From an uncultured Lachnospiraceae bacterium (lineage in GTDB: Bacteria > Bacillota > Clostridia > Lachnospirales > Lachnospiraceae), in NCBI GenBank assembly GCA_902766655.1, contig CACXEL010000240.1, positions 1-5,849 on the forward strand: DNA of 5,849 nucleotides, written 5' to 3'. This document shows, piece after piece, positions 1 to 5,849 of the stretch; position 1 is the first letter of the stretch; each line of letters opens with the position of its first letter. The notes below the pieces were generated by a model, which saw only the letters and a list, made by a program, of their open reading frames with translations, ran no database searches and had not been told where the DNA came from. The position numbers and the translations under genes are program-made.

Positions 1-2200
1 CCTCCGCTGCGCGGAGGCCCTCTTCGACGCTCATGACGGCAACCCCCTCCGGGTGCGGGATTCCGAGCTCCCGGATGACCATTTCAAATGCATCCCTGTC
101 CTCTGCCCTGTGGATCGCCTCCGGACTCGTGCCGATGATCGTAACGCCCCTTCGGGCCAAAGGCTCCGCCAGATTCACGGCCGTCTGCCCGCCGAGAGAC
201 GCGATCACACCGCAGGGCTGCTCCAGATCAACGATATTCATAATGTCTTCCACTGTCAGCGGTTCAAAATACAGCTTGTCGGAAGTCGTGTAGTCTGTCG
301 AGACCGTCTCAGGGTTGTTATTGATAACGATCGCTTCGTAGCCCATCTCACGAATTGTCTTCACAGCATGGACGGTGGAATAGTCGAATTCCACTCCCTG
401 CCCGATGCGGATCGGCCCGGAGCCGAGCACAAGGATCTTCTTTTTATCGGATACAACTGACTCATTCTCGTCCTCATAGGTCGAGTAGAAATAAGGCACG
501 TAGCTTGCGAACTCGCTCGCGCAGGTATCGATCATCTTGTAAACCGGACGGATATCTTTCCGCTTCCTGAAAAGACGGATATCCTCCTCGCCGCACCCAA
601 GCAGCTCCGCTATATAGGAGTCCGAGAACCCCATGCGCTTGGCATCGAAGACCAGCCCGCGAATACCGCTGCCCGCTGCCATCTCATCCGTCTCGGGCGC
701 ATCCACAGCAAGCACATGCCTCCCCGCCGCATCGCAGGCATGGGCATACGCCTCCAGCTTTTTCTCGAAATCGACGATCTTTTTGATTTTATCCAGGAAA
801 AACAGATCGATCTTCGTCCTGACGTAGATGGTCTGCGGATCCGCCCCGAGCCACAGAAGCTCAGAGATAGCGTAAATCCGGTCGTCTGTCCCTTCCTCGA
901 TATAGTGAAGAAGCTTCTCGATGGCTTCGAGGCGATTCTCCGGTGCCTCCTTCCGGGAGAGGTTCTTCACATCGAATTTCTCAAGGTGAATATGATTCTT
1001 CCCGTCCTCCAGAGACCGGATCGCCTTCAGGAGGCTCTCCTCCATGGTCCGCCCGACACTCATGGTCTCACCGGTCGCCTTCATCTGGGTGGAGAGGACG
1101 TTGGAGGCGAGCGTGAATTTGTCAAAGGGGAACCGCGGCATCTTGGTCACCACATAATCGAGGGCGGGTTCGAAGCTGGCGGGGGTGTTGGCGAGAGGGA
1201 TCTCATCCAGATTCATCCCGACCGCGATCTTGGCGGAGACTCTCGCGATCGGATAGCCGGTGGCCTTGGAGGCCAGCGCGGAAGATCTCGAGACTCTGGG
1301 ATTGACCTCTATGACATAATAGTCAAATGACTCCGGGTCCAGCGCGAACTGCACGTTGCAGCCGCCCTTCACCTTAAGCGCGCGGATGATCCGGAGCGCG
1401 CTGTCCCGGAGCAGGTGGTATTCCTTGTTGGTAAGGGTCTGGCTCGGGGCCACAACAATCGAGTCTCCCGTGTGGATTCCGACCGGGTCCAGATTTTCCA
1501 TGTTGCAGATGGTGATGGCGGTGTCATTGGCATCCCGCATCACCTCATACTCAATCTCCTTGTACCCTTTGACGCTCTTCTCGACGAGGACCTGATGGAC
1601 CGGGGACAGCGCAAGCGCGTGCTTCATCATCTCCCGCATCTCCTCCTCGTCATAGGCAAATCCGCCACCGGTCCCGCCCAGGGTAAAAGCCGGCCGAAGA
1701 ACGACGGGGTAGCCGATGGACTCCGCCGCGGACAGGCCTTCCTCGATACTACCGGCTATGGCTGATGGGACGACCGGCTCGTGCAGCTCCTGGCACAGCT
1801 CCTTGAATTTCTCGCGGTCCTCCGCGCGGCGGATGCTCTCCGCGTCCGTCCCCAGGAGCTCGATCTCGCACTCATCGAGAACACCTTTCTCGTAGAGCTG
1901 CAGGGAGAGATTGAGTCCGGTCTGCCCGCCGATGCCAGGTACGATCGCGTCCAGCCGCTCGTAGCGGCATATTCTGGCCACATATTCCAGGGTAAGGGGT
2001 TCCATGTACACCTTGTCAGCAATCGTGTGGTCCGTCATAATGGTCGCCGGGTTTGAATTTGCGAGAATGACCTCATAGCCTTCCTCCTTCAGGGCGAGAC
2101 AGGCCTGGGTTCCCGCATAATCGAACTCAGCCGCCTGGCCGATCACGATAGGTCCGGAGCCGATGACGAGAATTTTGTTGATATCTGTCCGTTTTGGCAT
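1..2200 (-). CDS. carB: Carbamoyl-phosphate synthase large subunit, 3'-truncated by window edge
   Basis: Synthetase subunit of carbamoyl-phosphate synthase. It makes carbamoyl phosphate from bicarbonate, two ATP and ammonia channelled from CarA, in the cytoplasm. The frame is open from ATG 2200 to the window edge: 733 codons of an expected ~1,070-1,100. The protein begins [20 protein letters not shown]. The first ATP-grasp half shows EDR (R129), [13 protein letters not shown] (R169), E215, GIHTGDS (H243), Q284 and [12 protein letters not shown] (E298, N300), matching E. coli ATP-site residues. The oligomerisation domain spans about 400-580. The second half restarts at residue ~588 with [19 protein letters not shown] and reaches EDR at R702 (E. 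coli R675). The rest of this ATP-grasp and the allosteric domain lie outside the window. The start is secure: an in-frame TGA lies two codons upstream, and an AAGAGG ribosome-binding site sits 7 nt away. The oligomerisation domain looks longer than in E. coli. carA lies 64 nt upstream. Confidence 0.97.
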   Translation of the reverse strand, partial: MPKRTDINKILVIGSGPIVIGQAAEFDYAGTQACLALKEEGYEVILANSNPATIMTDHTIADKVYMEPLTLEYVARICRYERLDAIVPGIGGQTGLNLSLQLYEKGVLDECEIELLGTDAESIRRAEDREKFKELCQELHEPVVPSAIAGSIEEGLSAAESIGYPVVLRPAFTLGGTGGGFAYDEEEMREMMKHALALSPVHQVLVEKSVKGYKEIEYEVMRDANDTAITICNMENLDPVGIHTGDSIVVAPSQTLTNKEYHLLRDSALRIIRALKVKGGCNVQFALDPESFDYYVIEVNPRVSRSSALASKATGYPIARVSAKIAVGMNLDEIPLANTPASFEPALDYVVTKMPRFPFDKFTLASNVLSTQMKATGETMSVGRTMEESLLKAIRSLEDGKNHIHLEKFDVKNLSRKEAPENRLEAIEKLLHYIEEGTDDRIYAISELLWLGADPQTIYVRTKIDLFFLDKIKKIVDFEKKLEAYAHACDAAGRHVLAVDAPETDEMAAGSGIRGLVFDAKRMGFSDSYIAELLGCGEEDIRLFRKRKDIRPVYKMIDTCASEFASYVPYFYSTYEDENESVVSDKKKILVLGSGPIRIGQGVEFDYSTVHAVKTIREMGYEAIVINNNPETVSTDYTTSDKLYFEPLTVEDIMNIVDLEQPCGVIASLGGQTAVNLAEPLARRGVTIIGTSPEAIHRAEDRDAFEMVIRELGIPHPEGVAVMSVEEGLRAAE

Positions 2201-2207
2201 TGTTCAG

Positions 2208-2213
2208 CCTCTT
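2208..2213 (-). promoter_or_regulatory. Ribosome-binding site of carB
   Basis: On the minus strand AAGAGG lies 7 nt before the carB ATG at 2200, a standard Shine-Dalgarno distance. It sits in the 64-nt carA-carB gap (2201-2264). The rest of that gap shows no terminator-like hairpin followed by a T run, which is consistent with read-through from carA. Confidence 0.75.
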
Positions 2214-2264
2214 TTCATCCATATTCGAACTATTCAGCACCGCCGCTTCCGCGCGCAACTCCAG

Positions 2265-3344
2265 TCAGCCTTTCTTCATCATTTCCGTGAACCTGGAAAA
2301 CAGATAGGTGCTGTCCTGCGGTCCCGGCGCGCTTTCCGGGTGGTACTGCACCGAGAACACCCTGTCCGCCGCGCAGCACACTCCCTCCACCGTACCATCA
2401 AGCAGATTGACGTGCGATACGGAAAGCCCGGTCCCCGCAAGCGAAGCTTCCTCCACAGCGTAGCTGTGGTTCTGGCTCGTGATCTCAATCTTCCCGGTCT
2501 GCAGATCCTTCACAGGGTGGTTGCCTCCCCGGTGTCCGAACTTCAGCTTATATGTCTCTGCCCCGTAGGAGAGGGCGATCAGCTGATGGCCGAGGCAGAT
2601 TCCGAAGAGCGGAACACGTCCCCTGATCTCACGGAGCGTGCGAACGACCTCCGGCACATCCATCGGGTCGCCGGGCCCATTGGAAATGAACACACCGTCC
2701 GGAAGCAGCGACATGATCTCCTCACTGCCGGTGTTGTAAGGCACGACAGTGACATTGCACTTGAACTTGTTCAGCATGCGGACTATGTTGGTCTTCATTC
2801 CGCAGTCGATGGCTACCACATTGAATCTCGGGTTCGACGTCCGGCTGTACCATTTCTTCCTGCAGCTGCACCGGCTGACCGCATCCCGCCTGACTGGCGT
2901 CTGTCTGATGAGTCTTACTGCTTCCTCCACGGACATGTCAGAATCTGTCAGGACCGCCCTGCGGGTACCGTAGTTACGGATGCTCCTCGCTAGCTTTCTG
3001 GTATCTACGCCGCTGATTCCGGGCGTGCCGGTCTCCTCCAGATATTCAGGGACCGACCTGGTCGAACGGAAATTGGACGGCATCTCGTTGATATCCCTCA
3101 CGACGAGGGCCGCCGGTCCCGTCATCTTACTCTCATAGTCTTCATCCGCCAGGCCATAATTCCCGATCAGCGGATAGGTCATGACGACTGCCTGGTCGGT
3201 GTAGGAGGGGTCGGACAATATTTCCTGATATCCGACCTGTGAGGTGTTAAAGACGACCTCGCAGACGACTGTACCCCCGGCACCGAATCCGATGCCGGGG
3301 TACACACTTCCGTCCTCCAGGATTAGTTTGCGATCATATTTCAT
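2265..3344 (-). CDS. carA: Carbamoyl-phosphate synthase small (glutaminase) subunit
   Basis: Glutamine-hydrolysing subunit of carbamoyl-phosphate synthase. It releases ammonia from glutamine and passes it through a tunnel to CarB. The protein has 359 residues against ~382 in E. coli and appears complete. The N-terminal CPSase small-chain domain covers about 1-135, with VFNTSQVGYQEILSDPSY at 31-48, TYPLIGNYG at 56-64 and SGVDTRKLAR at 111-120. The class I glutamine amidotransferase domain covers about 173-356. It carries SNGPGDP (221-227), the nucleophile C250 in FGICLGHQL, and H335/E337 in SVQYHPES, so the triad is intact. Between the domains is a basic, Cys-containing linker (about 157-172). 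The ATG at 3344 is chosen because an in-frame TGA lies three codons upstream. The start overlaps the end of the upstream gene by 11 nt, and carB follows after 64 nt, so an operon is likely. No pyrimidine attenuator or separate promoter is visible before it. Confidence 0.98.
   Translation of the reverse strand: MKYDRKLILEDGSVYPGIGFGAGGTVVCEVVFNTSQVGYQEILSDPSYTDQAVVMTYPLIGNYGLADEDYESKMTGPAALVVRDINEMPSNFRSTRSVPEYLEETGTPGISGVDTRKLARSIRNYGTRRAVLTDSDMSVEEAVRLIRQTPVRRDAVSRCSCRKKWYSRTSNPRFNVVAIDCGMKTNIVRMLNKFKCNVTVVPYNTGSEEIMSLLPDGVFISNGPGDPMDVPEVVRTLREIRGRVPLFGICLGHQLIALSYGAETYKLKFGHRGGNHPVKDLQTGKIEITSQNHSYAVEEASLAGTGLSVSHVNLLDGTVEGVCCAADRVFSVQYHPESAPGPQDSTYLFSRFTEMMKKG
3272..3302 (-). other. GC-rich inverted repeat in carA codons 15-25
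   Basis: CCCCGGCA (3275-3282) and TGCCGGGG (3293-3300) are perfect inverted copies around a 10-nt loop. Allowing one bulged C at 3274, the stem extends to 10 bp (TACCCCGGCA with TGCCGGGG plus TA). In the carA mRNA it begins about 42 nt after the start codon. It encodes the segment YPGIGFGAGG, where Gly and Pro codons alone would produce GC-rich runs, so it may be incidental. No T run follows, so it is not an intrinsic terminator. Confidence 0.4.
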
Positions 3345-5849
3345 TCTGCCTCATTCCTCCCCCCATGATTACATACAGCTGTTCATGCCGCAGGTCATTA
3401 TAAAGCATGCAACCCCGGCCGCTGACATCACAAATCCGGATGACCGACTCAAGGCCGGCCGCCTCAGGCACCAGCTCGCGGAAAAGGTTCGGAACCTCAA
3501 GAAGCCTTTCCGGGCGGAAGGCTTTGGTGTGTTCATTTTCAAACACAGCCGTATACAGGATCCCGGCCTCGACCAGGTCCTGGAAGATATGGCTGCCGTA
3601 GGAAAGCTCGGGGTTGTAGCCCACACCGGATACCGACACCTCGCAGACCACCTCGAACTCACTGATATCCGCAAATGTCGTCGGCACCCCCAGTTCCGGC
3701 GATGTCGTCCCGATCCTTCCCGGAACGATCAGCATCATATGCTTGCCGGCACCTCTGTATTTCCAGTTGATTCTTCCGATTGCCTTGGCCACGGAATCCT
3801 TCTGCGCATACGGAAGTTCATAATAGGAAGTCGGATCGACATACACAATGAAATCAAGCGGAACAGCTCTGGAAAGGCCCATAGAAGCCCCCTCTGAGTG
3901 AAGCAGCAGAGCCTCCTCCGGCATTACCTCGGGCAGCCGGACCTCCCCGGTGTCTTCAAATGCCTGAAGCGGCCGGCACTGAAGCAGGTTGATCACAAAC
4001 TCCCTGTTCTCGGAAAGATTCAGTGTAAATTCAATATCGACAGGCTGACCGTACTCCTTCTGGATGACCTGCATCAACTCCTGAAGCCCCCGCATCATCT
4101 CTCTGCGGCCAACAAGACCCTTGCAGGAAATAAACACCACAGACCGGTACTGACCGCGTTCGCGAAAGCGCTGCTCGACCTCATAGTCATGCTCGAGCAG
4201 CGCATTCTTGAGATACTGCGGCAGCTTCGGCTCAATATCCTGCAGCTCCAGTTTTTCCAGCTGCCTTTTTTCCTTGTCAATGACCTCCAGCTTTCGCTGA
4301 GAGAACTGGTGCTTCTCCGCGACGGTGGCGTAAGGAGTGGCTTCCGGCCGGTCAAGGTTGACCAGCCTCGGGTAAGACCCTTCCGTCCTGTCGACAGCCG
4401 ATGTGCCAAGTCCCATGACAAGGCGCAGCATCCCGGCTGAAGGATCCATCGTCTTGTCGAACCGGTACATACTGTAGGAATAGCCTACGCCCGCAGCGCA
4501 GGGCATGTAATAGTGGTCATAGTGGGAGCCGGAGACACGCTGCACCAGGAGGGCCATCTGCTCATCATGGTCCGCCAGATTCCTTCGCTTTCTGTAATCC
4601 AGGGCAGACAGGCTCATCGTGCTCGCGTAGACCTGCCGGACCGCATTCTCGAACTCTTCGAGGCGCTCCTCGAGGGTGCCTGCATTTGCACAGAAGACCG
4701 ACTCATACTTTCCGGCAAATGCATTCCCGAACCCATCCTCCAATATACTGCTCGACCTCACGATGATCGGATCGTGGCCGTAATACTCCAGAAGCAGACA
4801 GAAGCGCTCCTCCATCTCATGTGAAAAATGTCCGGCAAGAAGCCCCTCCGAGAACTGCTTCGCCAGAGAAAAATACTCCTCCTCCCGCCGCTGCCTGACC
4901 CGCAGATCCCACAGTCCATTCCCGACAATATAGGAGTAGTAGACGTCCGACCCCACGAACCAGGAATCGTGCGGTTCCAGGACATCATAGAGATCCGGCC
5001 GCTTATTCTCTATGATTTTTCGGGCCAGCAGCATTCCGCAGGCTTTCCCGCCGATCATGCCTGTCCCGATCATACGGTCACGGACAAAGAAATAATCCAT
5101 GGGACCGAAATTCTCACGGATCATCTCCCGCATCCTCTCATCCCTCGTCATCATGATCCGGCACATGCGGGCACACTCTTCGGCGACATCGGCCCCCATC
5201 TCATATTTCTGCTTTGTCAAAGTAAAGAACCGGTCCCAGAAATCCGTGTTCTGCTCATCCCCCGGTCTCTGATGACGGTTCATGACCTGGTAGAACCGGC
5301 TTGCCCGGACACCGTCGAGAAGGGGAGTCACCGTGCCCTTTGCGCGGTCATAGAAATGCGGCAGGAACATAGTGTCCGAATTGCGATTCCACACCTTATC
5401 CGGCCGGACGTAGACCGCGTCCCCGTATGAATACACGTCGAGAAACAGCTGCGTCGTATCCCGAATCTTGCCGATCGCCTGCAGTGAATGCTTTCCGCGT
5501 ATCAGCGGGAAAAACGCGACGGTATCCAAAATGAATAAAAACGGACAGGTCACGCGGAAAAAATTCCCCATCATAAGATCGGTGGACCAGGCTGTCTGGA
5601 GCTCCGACAGGCAGTCGAACACGTAGAAGGCGTCACGGCCTTCCCGCTCGATCAGATTGTGGATCTCTACCGTGAAATTTTCAAATCTGTGCGAAAGCTC
5701 GATCTGCACTGTCCTGACCTCCGGATGACCCTCAACCAGGGGCGGATGACTTGCAAAACGCACATAGATAATGTTCCGATGATCCTCTATCGCCTGTTCA
5801 ATATAAGGATCAAGGAAATAGTGGAACTCTTTCAGATTGGAGACACGCC
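3334..5849 (-). CDS. PEP/pyruvate-binding (PPDK_N) domain protein with degenerate KaiC-like N-terminus, 5'-truncated by window edge
   Basis: The frame is open to the window edge, so the true start lies outside. The GTG at 5763 is only an internal candidate, but residues are numbered from it; 28 more codons lie upstream. Three regions can be read. (1) From the edge to about 135: RecA/KaiC-like, with NIIYVRFASHP, a Walker-B-like DAFYVFDCLSEL (44-55) and VRPDKVWNRNSDTMFLPH. No GKT/GKS appears where Walker A would be expected. (2) About 230-600: a PPDK_N ATP-grasp with MIGGKACG (K240), IIVRSSSILED (R336), GKYESVF, LVQRV, VDIEFT (E578) and LQCRPL (Q595, R597). These parallel K22, R92, E323, Q335 and R337 of pyruvate phosphate dikinase. 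(3) About 615-745: PGRIGTTSPELGVPTTFADI and ELSYGSHIFQDLVEAGILY. No phosphohistidine GGxTSH swivel or PEP/pyruvate TIM barrel follows, so it is not a complete PEP synthase. Automatic pipelines may still call it one. ATP binding is likely; substrate and role are unknown. Its TGA lies inside carA, suggesting coupled expression. Confidence 0.9.
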   Translation of the reverse strand, partial: RVSNLKEFHYFLDPYIEQAIEDHRNIIYVRFASHPPLVEGHPEVRTVQIELSHRFENFTVEIHNLIEREGRDAFYVFDCLSELQTAWSTDLMMGNFFRVTCPFLFILDTVAFFPLIRGKHSLQAIGKIRDTTQLFLDVYSYGDAVYVRPDKVWNRNSDTMFLPHFYDRAKGTVTPLLDGVRASRFYQVMNRHQRPGDEQNTDFWDRFFTLTKQKYEMGADVAEECARMCRIMMTRDERMREMIRENFGPMDYFFVRDRMIGTGMIGGKACGMLLARKIIENKRPDLYDVLEPHDSWFVGSDVYYSYIVGNGLWDLRVRQRREEEYFSLAKQFSEGLLAGHFSHEMEERFCLLLEYYGHDPIIVRSSSILEDGFGNAFAGKYESVFCANAGTLEERLEEFENAVRQVYASTMSLSALDYRKRRNLADHDEQMALLVQRVSGSHYDHYYMPCAAGVGYSYSMYRFDKTMDPSAGMLRLVMGLGTSAVDRTEGSYPRLVNLDRPEATPYATVAEKHQFSQRKLEVIDKEKRQLEKLELQDIEPKLPQYLKNALLEHDYEVEQRFRERGQYRSVVFISCKGLVGRREMMRGLQELMQVIQKEYGQPVDIEFTLNLSENREFVINLLQCRPLQAFEDTGEVRLPEVMPEEALLLHSEGASMGLSRAVPLDFIVYVDPTSYYELPYAQKDSVAKAIGRINWKYRGAGKHMMLIVPGRIGTTSPELGVPTTFADISEFEVVCEVSVSGVGYNPELSYGSHIFQDLVEAGILYTAVFENEHTKAFRPERLLEVPNLFRELVPEAAGLESVIRICDVSGRGCMLYNDLRHEQLYVIMGGGMRQNEI
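3349..3360 (-). promoter_or_regulatory. Ribosome-binding region of carA inside the upstream gene
   Basis: The minus strand reads GGAGGAATGAGGCAGA before the carA ATG at 3344. GGAGG (3356-3360) is 11 nt away and a weaker GAGG (3349-3352) is 4 nt away. Both lie in the last codons of the upstream gene, whose TGA (3334-3336) falls 8 nt downstream of the first base of the carA start. The ATG within GGAATGAGG is in the upstream gene's frame, so it is not a carA start. Ribosomes finishing the upstream gene could re-initiate on carA. Confidence 0.65.

Noticed and set aside
1..17. Perfect 7-bp inverted repeat CCTCCGC-TGC-GCGGAGG at the window edge.
   Set aside because: It lies inside carB coding sequence (GLRAAE) with no T run. 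Short GC-rich palindromes are common in such sequence.
716..1330. Plus-strand open frame of 204 codons opposite carB.
   Set aside because: The opposite strand encodes unbroken, conserved CarB sequence through this region. The plus-strand product resembles no known protein.
2201..2264. Possible small gene, terminator or attenuator in the carA-carB gap.
   Set aside because: Only the carB ribosome-binding site stands out. The TTCGAA palindrome is too short to matter, and the one ATG-led frame that avoids an early stop merely runs out of frame into carB.
2163..2993. Long plus-strand open frame (276 codons) antisense to carA.
   Set aside because: It lies wholly opposite carA and the carA-carB gap, has no recognisable domain and no convincing ribosome-binding site. 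It is the expected shadow of a GC-rich coding sequence.
3485..3525. Two adjacent small hairpins (AGGTT-CGG-AACCT and AAGCCTTTCC-GGGC-GGAAGGCTT) that might form a terminator or attenuator before carA.
   Set aside because: They are within the coding region about 140 nt before the upstream gene's end, the second has a bulge, and no U tract follows on the transcribed strand. Chance pairing is more likely.
3244..5430. Series of plus-strand open frames (3244-3897, 3898-4440, 4828-5430) opposite the ATP-grasp gene.
   Set aside because: They have no domain, lack spaced ribosome-binding sites and mirror a clearly conserved minus-strand gene, so they are shadows.
5761..5763. GTG as the start of the ATP-grasp gene.
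   Set aside because: The same frame continues upstream without a stop to the window edge, and the extra 28 codons (FHYFLDPYIEQAIEDHRNII) look like part of the same domain. The gene is truncated rather than starting here.

Overview
The window carries three co-directional genes, all on the minus strand. In transcription order they are a partial gene for a PEP/pyruvate-binding (PPDK_N-type) ATP-grasp protein (5849 to 3334), carA (3344 to 2265) and a partial carB (2200 to 1). No RNA gene, mobile element, CRISPR array or convincing terminator is visible. The only gene-free stretch is the 64 nt between carA and carB.

The protein style of CarA and CarB, the purine-rich GGAGG/AAGAGG ribosome-binding sites and the moderately GC-rich coding sequence suggest a GC-richer member of the Clostridia, possibly Lachnospiraceae-like. 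This placement is an inference from recalled homologues, not from a search.

carA and carB encode the glutaminase and synthetase subunits of carbamoyl-phosphate synthase, which supplies carbamoyl phosphate for pyrimidine and arginine synthesis. CarA is full length with an intact Cys-His-Glu triad. CarB is cut by the window edge inside its second ATP-grasp half, after 733 codons. The synthetase-half residues that can be checked are present.

The most interesting gene is the upstream one. It appears to have a degenerate RecA/KaiC-like N-terminal domain with no Walker A motif at the expected place. A PPDK/PEP-synthase ATP-grasp domain with its key residues retained follows, and then a C-terminal domain with a conserved-looking GSH motif. 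It lacks both the phosphohistidine swivel domain and the PEP/pyruvate barrel of true PEP synthases. Its stop codon lies inside carA (11-nt overlap), so it is probably translationally coupled to carA. Such linkage to carbamoyl-phosphate synthesis is unexpected, and the protein's function is unknown.
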